Source: Chionis minor
Taxonomy: Eukaryota; Chordata; Aves; Charadriiformes; Chionididae
DNA: 64,000 bases
NCBI GenBank assembly: GCA_013398295.1
Contig: VZSF01007788.1
Location: 1,080,240-1,144,239 of the forward strand
Direction of reading: 5' to 3'
Part shown: piece by piece, positions 24,158-39,200 of the stretch
How positions within the stretch are numbered: position 1 is the first letter of the stretch
How the letters are laid out: every line of letters begins with the position of its first letter
Program-made: the position numbers and the translations under genes
The notes under the pieces: generated by a model
The model's database searches: none
The model's input: only the letters and a program-made list of their open reading frames with translations
Told to the model about the DNA's origin: nothing

Positions 24158-27100
24158 TTATGAAGGTTCACAGGCCTCTGCCTCTTCTCCAGCCTCAGCA
24201 CCTTTCTCATCCCTCTGGCTAACTGTCTGAGCCTTCTGCAAAAGTCTGGGCCCTGCCAAGCCAATAGCCAGCGCTCCAATTGGAGCGGTGATCAAGATAG
24301 CCAAGAAAGCTACTGTCAGTACATCCATTCCATATTTTTCCAGTTGCTCATCCTGATGACTTCTCGCTGTATCCAGGGCAAGGGAACCTATTGCAGCCTG
24401 CAGGAAAGAAAACATTGCTGAGATGGATCAAGCAACCTCTAGCACTGAAAAGGAAAAAAAGGACTAATCATCAGTTTTACTTATTTAACAAAATTTAACA
24501 TAATTTTGACAGTTTTAGTACATTAAACTCATTCATTTCTGGGCAGTACATAGAAAAGTAAACGTTGTATTACACCTACAAGAACAATTTTCACTTGGCT
24601 ACACTTCAAATGTCCTAAACTCATGAGCTTATCTGTGTGATTCCCTCCTGTGAAGAACATTGCGTAGCTACCATTTTATCCACATTTTTGGAGAATGTGT
24701 GATAAATGAAATGGGCAGGTACATTGCACATTGCAGCTGTTAAAATGCCACACCTTGAGAATATGTCCTGCAAGCAGCCAACTAGTAGCAGCTTCTGAAG
24801 ATTTAGTTCACAAATCTTGCACTAACGCTTGCCCATTCTGATGATTAACTTTTGTTTGCAAGTAATCATGCTGCTGAGGCGAAGTCTGAACGACTTAGTG
24901 ATGGCTGAAATAAAGGAGCTGAAACGCAGCCAGCCTGAGGCTTCTCTACCAATATGGCTGTCAGACTACCTCTTAATAAAATGACCACAAGCTGAAAACC
25001 CATTCCAAGCCTCTGGTGTGGCTGTCCCTGCAGGCCCTTCAGGTGCTGTAAGAGGGAAACACTTTTACCTTTGTTTGGAGAATTCTCAGGAGCTGTACAT
25101 AAAGGCAAAATAACATGCAATAGCTGAGAAATAGTTAAACTTCCTGTGATCTGTGTACAATTTGCTGTCATTGTTAAGAGTGCAACCCAGGATGCAAGCA
25201 ATACACCTTCCCACAGAAGGCTCTCCATGCACTTTTCAAGCAGACTTAGGGCAGTTTAGAATATAAACTGTCCACTCTGCTGTTACTGAACCCAATCCTC
25301 TCCTTGTTTATGGCTGTGCTAGTTACGAGGAGCTTTGCTAAGGACAATAGATTTAGCCTGGAATGAAAGTGATGTTGGACTGTTTACCTGGACAGTGGCT
25401 TTGGGCATCCACGCCAATGAGACAAATACTTTCTCCTTGAAATTAAACCCAGCAAAACACACCATCAGGAACGTTGCTATGAGTCGCACAACTAGGGCAA
25501 TGGCCAACGTAGCGACACAGAGCCCTGCAACAAAGACAAACACTTCTCAGTACTTTTGTGCATAGGTGCCTGAGGGGAATAAGCCTCCTGAAACTGTAGC
25601 TTTACAGTTATGTTGGGTTTTTGTAGGTTTTTTTTTTTGGGGGCGGGGGGGGGTTGGGGTGTCAGTCATAGTCTCCTTTGCTTTAGACTTCTTTATAGAG
25701 ATTCTTTGGAAGCTGGTAGCAGAAGCTGGATAATTAGGTGAATGATCTTACCAACAGTTTCAGGCCTAAGAGATGTAACAGATACTTCTGCTCCGATTAA
25801 ACCAAAAAGAAAAGGCTGAAAGATATTCCATGCAACTGCGACAATTTTTTCTACTTCCCTCTGCAAGCAAAACAAAAATAATCTATAAATTCACAAAAAT
25901 ATGGCCAAGTAGATGCAACATTTAATTAATCAAAGGGCAAACTGAAAATGTATCATAAAGATTCTCCAGAATTGCTCCTCCTTCTTTGACATAATGCTAA
26001 AAGATTCAAAATCAGTTGCATACCCTTCAAAGGTCAGAGTGTGTCTTGCTCTGGTAGTAAATAAATGCATGCTATCTCAAGAAGAGAAATAAAAATCACT
26101 GATATTTGAACAGTAACAGAGAAGTTTGCAGACAAGAGGAGGAAAATAAAGCATAGCTGATTTTCAATATTTAGGAAAATGTAATTTGAACAGTTTGGCC
26201 GCAATGTTTCTGAGCCTTTGGAAACTTGCGTGCTTAAACACGTTCTTCCATTCGCATCTGAGCAGAGTCAGACCCTCAAAAATTTCAGTCGTGACGGAAC
26301 TCTACTCCTCCCCTCGCGCTGCACTCCATCAGAGGCCTGTCTCCACGTGAGCAGGAGCAGAGTCAGACTGAGCAAGCCTGAAGTCCCACACTAGCGAAAA
26401 GTGTTGAACCTTCCAGCGCAATGAACTGCAGGAAGGCAAAGCCATCTGTTCTCCTTGTGTTTGAACTTCACACCTAACAGTTTCCCTAAAACAACTGCTG
26501 CCAGGATAAATGGGAATCTTCCACTTATGCGAAGTGCTACACATAGCATATCTAATAGTACTTCTTTTTTAATTGAGTTCTATAATACCAAGTGAACCTT
26601 CAGGCTGGTGTGTGTGGAAATATAAGTGCGGTGCTCTGTTACATAATAATCAGTCCAGGGCCTGGATGTGTCTTGTCCTTGGTGTTCTCTCTGGGACTGA
26701 TCCTGCAACATTGCTCGCTCTTCAGTCAATGGAATGGTAGATGACTCCAATACAAAAACTTCTGTAATCTTCAAGAGAACGAGCTGAACACGTACAGGTT
26801 TTTCTTTATTTGCCTCATTTCTCTCTGTTATCTCATCTTTTTCTTTTTTTTTGGCAAAACCCCCAGTCCTCTTTACACATGTTAGCATAATTTCAGTCTG
26901 TTTACTGCCCATTTAACTGCTTCAGCAGTAGGCACAATGTTCCTTGTTCTCTGCCAGTATTTGCCACGTGACTTCCACCAGGGACGGTATGAGGCAGTGG
27001 CCTTTGAGAAGCTCATCAGGAAACCCTGGCAATATACTGAGTATGCAGTACGCAGACATCTCTGACTGTATCTGATAAAAAAAGAGCTAGAGGTGTTTGA

Positions 27101-30100
27101 AATCGATATCCTTAAGGCCAAGAAGCTTCATTCATGGATGAAAATAATTTAAAGAGCATTTATGGACTGCATACACTCTTTTAAGGTCTGTCCTTTTGAA
27201 ATGGTCTAAAAGCTTTTCAACAGAGAGCTTTATTGGTTGTAAGGTTGTTAAGTAGTTAAGTCCCAAGATTAATTTTTTTCCTACTAAAATTGGAGAACAA
27301 TGTAATACTTTAAATAGAAACCATTGTTTCTTTCCCGTTGTTTTAACAAACCTTGAGATCTTAACGAAATCAGGGTCTAGATGGGGATAATAATGTGTAC
27401 TCTGCTATATCTAATCCCATTTCCTTTCTTTTCTTTTCCCCTTCTCCTCTTTCCCCCTCTCCATGTCACAAGGCTACCGCTGTGGAGAGAAAGATGCCCT
27501 AAAAACATTAAGTGTAGATGATATCAAGCAAAAGAGGCAGTGAGACAAGCCAAGGTATGGAAACGCAGCGGAGCAGCAACAGTAAGAGGAAGCAGGCTTA
27601 GTAGCTAAGCAAAAGTCTTTTGTATGGTTTTTGTATGGCTTTATATCACCATTGTGGACACCCTGCCCTCTTAATTTATCCAGAATATACTGGTTGGGAT
27701 TTGGGAAAGATGAGAGAGGATGATTAGTTACTGTTTTCCATTTCACCCCCCAGAACCACAGGGGACAAAACCTCAGGGTATTCAGGCCATGTACCCAAAT
27801 ATATACGTGGGCATATATATATATATATATATATGACCAAGATACACAACACCTGGTTGTAAATCTTACCATACAGTGACTGCATAAGGTTACAGACACT
27901 CTCACAGAGCTGGGACGTAAAGCTTTGGATTCCTAGCCAAGTGCCTTGACAACTAATCTCCTTTACATGGCTTAAGACGTCTAAGAAAAGCTTGTGAGCG
28001 TTTCCCTGTCAGTACGTTAGGCTCTATATGGAGATATATTCACGTACATGGTAACTTTCTGCCGTGCTAAATGTTAAAGACTTCCAAAATGAAAGTGGAA
28101 TGTTTTGTTTACTCTGTACACTGTGTAGAGCCTCATAAATGCACCATTACCACCCCTGACAGACATTCAAAATCCCGCCAAGCTGTACATTCAAAGGAGT
28201 TCTGGCATGGTACACATCTTTAGGTAAACATTCACCTTTTCATCAGACCATCCCACACCTGCAACAAAAGCTAAGACTAATGTGCAGAGCCCTCCTGATC
28301 CAGGGAAGCCAAAGTAGATGCTGCCAAAAACAGCAAACATGGACAGCCCAAGTACAAAATATGACCTCTTCCATGCCAGAGATGCCTGCAGCCAAGGAAA
28401 GAGACAAATAAAAAGGTAAATTTATTTCAGAAATAGAGGAAAAAGATTACTTCTGTTAATTTTGAAAATAACAATTGCCATTAACCATTATGAAAGAATC
28501 AAAGCTTTCAAGTGAGACTTGAACTGCTCAGTTGAGTTGAGGGGATTTTTTGGACATTAATTCCTAAGAAATTTAAATTTTGGAAATGTAGTATTTTCTT
28601 TCTTCTGCCCATTCGAAATCTTGTTGCCAGTAGGCTTTCTGTATCACAAGGAACATGATGCTCTATTCTAATAGCCCTGCTTCAACTCTGATCACAGGAT
28701 TTTCTACCTGTGCAGTTGAGTACTAGAACAGTTTATCCGAGGAAAGGTGAAATCCTGGCCGCTAGATGTTTTTAAGGAAAAGTCAAACAAACATTTGCTG
28801 GGGACAGTGTAGTTTTCTTTGACCCAGTCTCACAGAAGACAGTTGTATCTCTGCCATTGTTCCCCATTTCTATTTATCCATTTAGTTCCTATGTCATACT
28901 TCTTATGTTATTTAATAAGAAAATTTGTTCCCCCGAGGGCAATACATGCTTTGCAAATTGACTTCAGTAGTCCAGAACCTATTTTCTTCCACAATTTTCT
29001 GTTCACTTAATTGCCCCTTGATAGTAAATTCATCTACTACTTTACACAAGTTTAATTTTTATTGAAAGTGACACATTCTGATTGGTGCTAATTATGTGCC
29101 CAATCACTTGAAGCCTGCGGTCTGTCCACTTTACTTGTTTTTAATCTTAGGCCTACTGGAAACATCATATAGAAGTAAGTGTGTCCCACATCAATCTAAT
29201 TGATGATTATTTTACTGTCTGAAATGGGTATCAGACCCTTTTGACTTTAGATGTGGACATTTCTGCCACCTTCAGTGAGAGCAGGGTGATGAACTGGGGT
29301 TCCAAACTCTGCATCAGGAAGGACTATGAGATTAGACGTTGTTATCATTGCAGTACACGAGTGATCCTCACTTGATACATTTTGCAACCTGGAAGTTGTT
29401 AGCGCTGTACACAGCTTTCCTCCAAAAACACATAAAGCTTGAAAATGAATAACTTAGAACATCATCCTTTAGCAAAGAATCTCTATTTTATAAACAGTTG
29501 TGGGTTTTTTTACTTGGTTTTTACCTGATCGTGACTTGGGAAATACCGAACAAACATTCCCAGAATCCCTCCAGCTGCTATGCCAACAGCAACCTCCAGC
29601 ACTCCACGGAGCACATTGTACAGAGTAGATCCTATTTGGCAAAAGAAAAACGGGTTCAGTAAGCCATACACAGGCCCTTCATGCACAAACCACGCTGTAG
29701 ACCTATGAGGGTGATTCCAGGACAGTGTCTGCTTTAAATTACTTGGGGGCAGAAGGGTTCAGGAGGGAACCTACGGGTCTGAAAGAACTGGATAGTGCAA
29801 CTTTGTCTCTCTGAAAGCTTATGCCAAGAAAGTGTGCCAGAGAAGCCAGAGAAAGAGCCACTGTGAGAACATTGCCAAACCCAGGGAAATTTGAAAGCAC
29901 TTATGTTGGGTCTGCAGGGACCAGACTTGGCAGCTAAGGGAGCAGACAGGGAAAAATATTCTCTGAAAGTTGTTGTGACCCACAACTCAGAGCTGACAAT
30001 GTTACACCAAGACTTTTGATCATGGGTAAATTTTCCTCTCAATATTCCAGGCCGTACATGAACTTTATAAAGAGCTGTCATTAAGCTACAAACCAGTCAG

Positions 30101-33100
30101 TCATAACAGAGCACGCATTCTTCAAAATATCACTGTTTGTTCTAGATTTCACCACGTACAGATTAGCCAGCATACCGGAAGAGAAAGCCATCCCAAGGCA
30201 AGTGTTGAAGCCTGTGATAGCCAGAATGTCGTCAATGCTGCCAGCTGCCATTAGCAAAGTCGGGATACCTTTCTCCACCCCATATCCTCCAGCCTGTAAA
30301 ATCAGCATTGAGGGAACCACCACAGCAGGGGAGACTGCACCTAGAACGAAGCTGAAAACATGTAGGTTCAGCCTCTCTCAAAAAGGAAGCACTGAACTGA
30401 AAAACTTCAAAACGTTCTGACCCCATTTCTTTTACAGTATAAATAAACAGACCTTTACATAAGGTATTTTCCTTACCTTTCCCTGCTAATTACAAGCAGG
30501 GCTATTTCTATGCAGATTTGCAATCAGCTTTTACATCCTGCCCGACTCAACAGTACTAAAAGTAAAGGGCTCCACAGACTAAGACTTGAGTCTACTCTGC
30601 AGGCCAGTTATGCTCCCTGGTATATGCCTTGATTCCCCATTTAGGAACCTGGTCTAGTCATCCTCGTGACTCAGCAGTGCAGTTCCTCCTCACAGAAATC
30701 AGCGCGCGGCAGAGGAGGAGAAGTTCATCCATCTTGCTCCAGTATACGGGTCCAGACCAGTCCACCAGCTTAGACAGAACTAGATGGAAAACATTTCCTC
30801 TTCAAGGATGTTACTCCAGAATACAACATGCCGCATCCTTATGACAGGAAGACTGTCCTATGTGCATCTCGCTACGGGGAAATTCTGAATTCCAGCATGA
30901 AGATTCTCCAAATTGTGGTATCATTTTCTGTCCCTCACAGCCCCTCATGTTATGGTTAAAGGCTCAGGGATTGCACCATCCTTCTTCCTTCTTCCAGTGC
31001 CCAGATCACAAACACAGAAGAGTAATGATGCAAGTACTCCCCCACAGCCTGGAAACGTGACCTTTCCATTACCCACAGAGCCAGACACGAATGGTAAGCA
31101 AACAACCACCGAGGCTAAGCACGGCTTCCTAACTGGCATTAACTGAGGTCTCTGCTTGGCCCAGAGAACTAACGGCACTTGCATCATTTAACTGTAGCGT
31201 GAAACGGGCACCTTTGTCACACAGGAGAAAAGAGAGTACGTTACCCAAGTATAAATCCCCATTGCCATGGCAAATGCATGAACAAGTAGGCAAGAACAGC
31301 AGCTGCGCACGTTTCTGAGACACACGGTCCGAAAGAAAGCCGTAAACAGACTGCTTTGAGCTTCTTAAGAGCCTGCAATATACAAGCGCATTCAGGCATT
31401 AGTACCCTTGGCTTTACAGAGAGAAAATACATTTATGATCTCCTATAGTTTATTGAAAGAATCCCCTCTGAGCCACAGTGCAGGATGTGACAACTTTACA
31501 TGGCCTAAGCCAGAGACAGACTCAAGCACAACTGGATTTGGATATAAAATTCCAAGCGTGGCAGTGAAACCCACTGAATCTAGGTTTGACAAGGTTCCTG
31601 CAGGTCACAGGAAGGAGCAGCAGAAAATTCTGCTTGGCTTCTTGTGCAGAGCAAACTAAACGCGAGAGGCTGAGCTAGCTGGGATCCATTTGAAAAGCGC
31701 ACCCTCAACACAGCTGACTTACCACAGTTACTTGAGGTCATTTGCTCCAGCCACAAAAGATTTTGCTATAATGCCACAAGTTGCATGAGCACGCCCGAAA
31801 ACTATCCCTGAATCCAGGAACAAATGATGAAAAGTTGTAGAACTGCATAAATAAACATGGCACAAGGAGCCAAGCATCTCTTTCAGCTGTCTCTCACTTG
31901 ATATCCAGAGCAGGATAAGCCATTTGGCTCAGCAACTTCCGTCAAAAAATTTCTCTAAATTTTTTTTTCTCTAAAATTTAGAGTTCTCTAAAACAGAGTA
32001 TTTACTAGCCTTTAACAGCTAGTCACAAACGTGGCTCTGTTAGGACAGGTCCCTAATTTTGACATGGAAAAAAACACCACAATGAGTTGCACTTTTTACC
32101 AGTGCAGTTTATCCCAGCGTAATTAGGGCTGAGAATCACCAGAGCGACTGACATCTTTGTCTTCACAGCTTCAATTACATGAGGAACAATTAGAACTGCA
32201 TTAAAGCATTGCTACATAGAGTCCAAATGACAGTTTTGATTGCCACATGGGAGAAAAATGAGTCAAAGATAAAGCTCCTTTGGCAAAAAAGTTGTCATGG
32301 AATAGAAAGAAAAGCAATCTCACAGAACGGAGCATCCAAGCTGTGTGTAACAACACACAGTCCATGCTCATACAAGATTGAATGTCTTGGAAAAATGGAT
32401 GATAGTAATCTAGGAAACCAGGCATTTTTCAAGGATGACAAAACCCTATTTTCCTAAATATCTGAAGCATTGGCAACTTCCTGGTTTTCATCTTGGTTAA
32501 GAAAAATCAGTTTAATTGTTCTAAACTAGCTTTATTCGACCTAAGTTTTATATATACCTTAAGCAGTCCCTTAAATAGATAGGGGCCAATATGGTACAGA
32601 TTTATTTCAGCCAGCTGATTTTGATCAGCAAAACCTGGCCTTCATTAATTTATATAACATCACATTTGAGAGTGTGCGGAGGAAGACTATTTTTTTGTTT
32701 GCAGAAGCTTTGTGGGCTTTATTGTGATGTGAAGCATTGTTTCTGTAGTGCAGGAGGACTCATCTTTGCAATTAATGTATTTGCATTAAAGTGGCAATGA
32801 TTTTAAAAAAAAGTAAAAAGTAAAAAAGACACACGGGTTTGGATTTTTTTGGTTGGTTAAGTTTTTTTTTGATTGGTGTCAACACAAGCAACATTCTCTT
32901 TCAAGGACAGGGGATCTTTTTCATAACTTGTTTTAGTTTGTCAGTGTAAAGTGACAAGGAGTTTGTCAGGGAGTGTAAGCTCTGCCTGACAGACCGTGAT
33001 GGAGCACACGTCCTCAAGATGTTCTGTTCACAAAACGCAGGAATTTTCTTTGAGGCAAGGGGGAAAATAGTTATAAAATCAGTTTTCTTCACGTATTTTT

Positions 33101-33244
33101 TTAATTGCCTGCCTACTTTACAAATCCAATTGCCAATATTAACATATGATTATACAATAGAAACTCTGCTTTCTGTGGTGCTCCAATTTGTAGATCCTCT
33201 AAGACTGAACAGTTCCATATTTTTAACAGAACTAATTATTATTT

Positions 33245-33279
<35 letters not shown>

Positions 33280-36200
33280 TAGGGCTGTTTTATACTATGC
33301 CTCACACAAATGGTTGATGCCATACCTTTGGATCCAGGCCAAGTCCTGCTCGGGTCAAGATGATTGAAAGAGCAACATTCCTCAGTGCTGCAGACCAGCG
33401 TAGGTTTATCTGGACAATGTCACTAATGAATGGGGTATTTCGGATTAGGAAACCAGCCAGTAGCATCCCTTAAATGAAAGGAAATAAGCTCCTGTCAAAT
33501 GATTTGTTTTTATTGCACAAGAAAAGTTTGCATAGCAGTCTTAAAAATAGACAATGTATTTACGAGAGACAAACAATTGACGTTCTGAATTATTAGCCAT
33601 ATTTTAACAATGGGGACTGAGGTGTGGAAAGAGACACACGTTTAAAGCAATGAAAGTGGCCTAAGAACGCACCAGGACACCAACGAATAAATCCACAGGA
33701 TGCCGACACATAGCTTTAGTGCAAGTCAACAGAATTCAGTTTTGTTCAACAGATGCAGGTGATAATTACCATAAGCAAAGACACCTCTGCATCCTTAAAG
33801 ATATTTTTCTTGTTAGCTTGTTTTAACATGAAAAGAGGAAGATCATCTAGTACTGCATATTTATCTCAGTAGTTGGAAATTGTTAAAACTCCTCTTAAAT
33901 GTAAGAAATGGAGGTATCACAGGAACTTCAATGCTGAGTTCACTGGGAAATATAATCTAAAACAGCTAATCGTGGACCAACTTAGGCATTTTAAAATGCT
34001 CTGGCAATATGACTCTTATGCAAAGAGGGGGGGAAAAAAGGGGGAAAAAAATCAAGAACTTGCTCTTATTCTGTAATTAATCTACTTGCAAGATCCAACC
34101 TTTTGTAAATATTAGCAAAACTGTTTAATCAGAGACTTCCTGCAAAGCTATCAGAACTAGTTCTGGAAGGATACAGAAAAGTACAGGAAAGGGTGACTTT
34201 AAATATAGATCTGAAGAGATTCATTGTAGGTCCAAAAAAAGTTACATTTTTGGGGTGTAATTTTATATGAGCCCTGTTAAGAAACAGGAAACCCAAAAAG
34301 ACAAAAAGCAAACAAACACTGTGCTTAGGTTGGTGCCAGCTCGGTGTGAGCCTTGGCTGTGGACTTGATTTGTTCTGGAGCATGCCACACTTTTGGTCAT
34401 CTTTCTTCCCACCATCTCCCGGAAAAAAATAGTGGCATAATTAATCTGTGGTACGTCATGACAATTATATCAGGCTAGCATAATCATCACATGCTCTTTG
34501 TGATGTTTGCTTGGGGTCCAAGTCACTAGAGCTACCCTGATCTAGAAATCTGCTTAAAGCAACAAAAAACTGCACCTCAAGGGATCTTGTCACTGTTCTG
34601 CTCCATGTTGCCTGCTGCAGAATCCTCTCTGCAATGTATACCTAAAATGTCCTATGTGATGGTTTCAGTAGTAATTTCACTCCTCCTTTCCTCAGAGGCT
34701 CACTATAAAGTGCGTAAGTGATCAGCCAGCCACGTTACGCTCAACTCCACCTAGCACAAGTGGATTAAATGCACGCGAGAGTACAAGATTTGTATTTTTA
34801 GCGTTGAAAAGAATATTCAAAGGCATTGTCTATCTCTTCTTCTGACTGATGGATTTCTCCATTATTCCTCAAACTGGGGATCTGAACAATGAATTCCGTC
34901 CTAAGTGACTCAACAGACATGTGCTGTCATGCTTAAGTTTCTGTTGTTCATTATTACCCGTCTGACAAAGCAGTTTCATGCTTAACTCCTAACCTTTAGA
35001 TACAGATGTAATTAAAAGAAAGCAGAATCCAAAAGATCAGAAACTTTTTCTTTTTTTCGAAGGGGGTGTGTGTTTACTTAAAAAGGGCGGACTCCCTCTG
35101 TGTTGCATTCTGCGTTCGTATTATTGCAGGTATGCATGCTATATGCAAAACTTCCCTCCCTCTCATTTGCATTTTGTCTCGCTGGTGAAACGAAGCAGCG
35201 CAAGAAGGCGCGAGCTGCCTGGACGGAGCTGTGTGTGAAGCCATAGAGCCCTCCCGTAAGCGGTGCTCCTGTGTGAGACACGGCGTCAGCTGGGCAGGTT
35301 ACAAAATCATGAACTTTTACTGTCAACAGCTTTACTCGTTTATGCACTAGGCATAGTAAGGGGGCAGTATACAGCTGGTGAGAAAAACCGAGCGCTTAAT
35401 TTTTCAGCTTCGATGATATTGCAGCACTTCACAATACGGTACTGATCCAACCAAAACCTCCTCTAGGAAAGAAGCCTGAAAAAGTTCTAGTGATGTCAGA
35501 ACTAATGTAATGTTCATCTCCCTTTTCTATTTTGCATTTTTTATAAAATAAGATATTGATATGAAAAGCAATGTTATGATTGATTCCAGAGGACTCTCTT
35601 TAGAAGAATTACTGCTTCTGCAGAATTTATTTTCTCAGGTTTCAGTTATTTTGAGATAAAGAAAGGAGGAGAAAGACATTGCTTTGGATTACCAGCAGTA
35701 GAGAATTCCCATAGTGTTTTCTTTGGAAAATATTTTCATTGTGCAAGATACATGCGAAACAGCCCAGCAATAATTTCCTTATGAATTAATTATTCTACTG
35801 TAACAGGAGGTCCAGAGTAAGACTCCCGTTCAGTGATATTAAAACCAAATTTTAAGTAACTTTGACAGAGGGGACTGAAGGGTAATAACCTTTGCATCTG
35901 TAGGTATACAGCTCTCTGGCCCTTAAAGAATTAAGATGAGAGCCTCAATAACATACAGGCAATTTCACCTGAGCCCGCTTGGGGAATTTTGCACCTTCTC
36001 GGAGAGGACCAGATAAAAGTCACTTGAAAAAGCTACAGATTTTGAGCGTGATGCAATTTGTTTTCTCCCAATCCAAATCTATCTGGCATACAGATATTAC
36101 TTTATGATTTAAACACCACAAATATGCAGGAAGGAAAGAAGGAAGGATATCTTACCCAGAAGAGCAGGGAGAGGGGGTAGCGTTCGTATTTTAATGAATC

Positions 36201-39200
36201 CAAAAATTTTACCTCCAATGACAGCAAAAAAATAAAGAAACAGAATTCCAAACAGGTTTCCACCTGGGAGACATTCGGTCCCAGTGATGGACCAAACCAC
36301 AGCCCAAACCAGTACCACGATTGCAACTGGAACAAAACAAGAAATATTCATATTTAATCCTCTCTCCAGGACAACTTTGCTCTTAGACCACATTTGTTTT
36401 TCTACTAAGGAAAAAGGTACCATGACTTTCAGAAGCAAAATCACTTACCTTAAAAAGTAGTTTAATCATAACAATGTCTTTAATCTTTGATGCTCCCTAA
36501 ACTGATCTTCTGATTTTATAGATGCTAAGATACTTTAAAAAAACGGCAACAGAAACGTCATTGGGGACCAAAAAGTACTGAGTGAGCCTTACGCCACTCT
36601 GGAAAGCACTTAACAGGTCCCAAACTTAAAGCAAAGCCTTTCACTAACTTATCTTGCATTTGCTTGTCTTCCTTCAGCTACTTCAGAACTGCAATAAGAC
36701 CCTGCTGCTGTACAGTCTGGCATATCTTTGAGATAATGACTGCAGCTCCAGTCTAATTTTTAAAAGAACATGAGTATAATTTTTTAAGCTGGATGTGCTT
36801 GTGCAATACAGTACTATCGCTGGAGAAAAAAATCTGAAGGTTGTGGGTCTGGATAGCCCGAAGTAGTACAGATATTTCTTTTGATACAGCAATCAAAGAG
36901 GGATAATACAAAGCAAAAAGAAATTCCTGAAAAATATTATGAGAACAAGTGAAAATATTATAAAACATGTGAAAATATTTTAAAATATGTGGAAATATTA
37001 TGCTTTTTTCAGGTTCCCAAATCTATGGTTATCCAACAAGAACAGGCGTGCATAGATATAAAAGCAGAAGACTGAAGGAGAGGAAAAAATGTATTGAATA
37101 AATCCATCCCTTTTCATAATCATAAGAAAATAGGTATTGGATTTTCAGATTTGATTTTTCTTAATCTTATTTGAGGCTGACAGGTGGCAAAGGGAAGACC
37201 AGTAGATTTCCAAGCATGAAAGTGAAGAACCCCAAGTGAGAGAGAACAGAGGCTGTGGAAGCAGTCAAAGCCACAGGAAATATCTTTAGTTAGGAAAAGC
37301 CTGAAATTACTGGTTAGCCAGGCGTTCTCCTCTGTGAGCCTTCAGTGCATGGCAAATATTAAACAGAATGGGTCAATTTGCCTTATAGTTAGGATTCTTG
37401 GCTTTGCAAGCCTGGGGTATTAAGAAATAAAAGAAGGTATCACTGCAAAGTCTCCTATTTGCTGCCTTAATTCAACAAAAAACCATCCAGTGTGCCAAAA
37501 ATGCCACTGTGTTTATAATAATCTTGATACTGTCACACCAAAACAAACTATCAAGATGAGAATTAGGAGGTCTTTCTTCTGATGAAAACAATTTGCAATG
37601 CAAAAACATACCTACCATGTTAAACACAGATGAGAGAGAGGATGTAAGAACAAAAACTGTACATTCAAATCTTTGCTTCACTTCATTATTTTTTTTTCCT
37701 GCTACAAAGTTGAAACAAAAGTGCGATGTGTAAAACATAGCTACGCCCCTTCATTATTTTCAAGGGCAGTTGACAGATATCACGACATCCAGAGAAACTT
37801 CATTTGCCATTTCTCGGTTTAATTAAACCCTGTCTTTCTTACCTACCATTTGTCACTGTTTGGGCCAGTAAACCCTGAGGAGGACAAGTAAATGTTTGCC
37901 TCCATGTTCTTGTAGGTATTGAAGACCCTGCTGTTGGTTCCGGAGGTTGCTGAGCACAGTGATTCAAGAGAGCAGTTTCTTCCGTTTGTGGGTTCCCATC
38001 GGTACCTTTGGCATCTGCTGAGGGTCCCTCCTGAACGAAAACAATGAAACTCTCTCAGAAGTAGCACGTCAAACATTTAAAGTACTGTACAAGACCCAAG
38101 ATGAGCTGTGATGCTCTAGATCCACACTGTCCAGATGACTACATTAACTACATAATCGCTGTAGGAACAGTCCAGCTTTGGAGTATAATTGGGAGTTTTG
38201 GTTACTTGGGTTTTTTTTGCATGGCACAGCGAGCTGCATATGAGAGATAGTGGGACATTTGCCTTTTTATCGGCAACTGTCCCAATACAAATAGTAGCTG
38301 TTCAGCACATTTGATGAAGAAACAATATTAACAGGCCAGGTTCAGCTTGTCTTGTATACGAGCTAAATGTTTACCAGTATTTTCTACAATTTGATAGGGT
38401 TCTGCTTCCAGACTGGATTCTACAATACAGTTAACAATTAGCATAATTCCAGTGAGACAGTGTCTTTAATATAATTCTTAAGTAACTTCTGTTGCAAAGC
38501 CTTGAATCAAATAACAAAACCTACTTGTGATTAGACAAAGACGAAAGAAACAGAACAGCTGGCCAGCGCAAGCATTACTCACATGATCCATTGCTGGAAG
38601 GCGCAGGGTGGTATGTCAAGGTAGAGATGGAGAAATACTACCCCAGGAGTTATTCCCTTGAAGAATAGTTCCTTGAAACTGTTCTCTTATACTGATTCAT
38701 CTACTTATCCATATTCATAACCAAAGCGCTTTTTGACCATTTTTGGATACGTGTCTTGCTTCATTTTAGAGTCCTTATTTTTTGACAACTTAATCATCTG
38801 CCTTCCCTTATGACTATTCACCTTCGTGTCAGCTCATCGCCACAGCATGGATATGGAATTCTTGCCTGTATTGTGGTTTGGCCCTCCTCCAGTAACAGTT
38901 CCACATTTCCCATTATTTTTCCATCTCATCTCTCGCTCCCTAGGTATATAATATATAATCTGCCTTACTCAGAGTCACAGTTGGAACACAAATCTCGTGA
39001 GTTTTCAGCATGGAGTTACTTGTTTCTCTGCCCTGTGACTCTGTGATCATCAGATACCCATGCATATAAAGGATACATCATACAGTATCGTTATAGTTAA
39101 TACTATATGTTTATTCGAAAGTGCTCTTTATGTTAAGAATTTTATTCTTACTTGCATTTACTGCATATCTTCTTTAAAGCCACAGGTGTTTCCAAGAACA

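Noticed and set aside
29734..30081. 115-codon - strand frame between SLC9B2 exons
   Set aside because: It lies wholly in an intron, breaks exchanger homology and has no family likeness.
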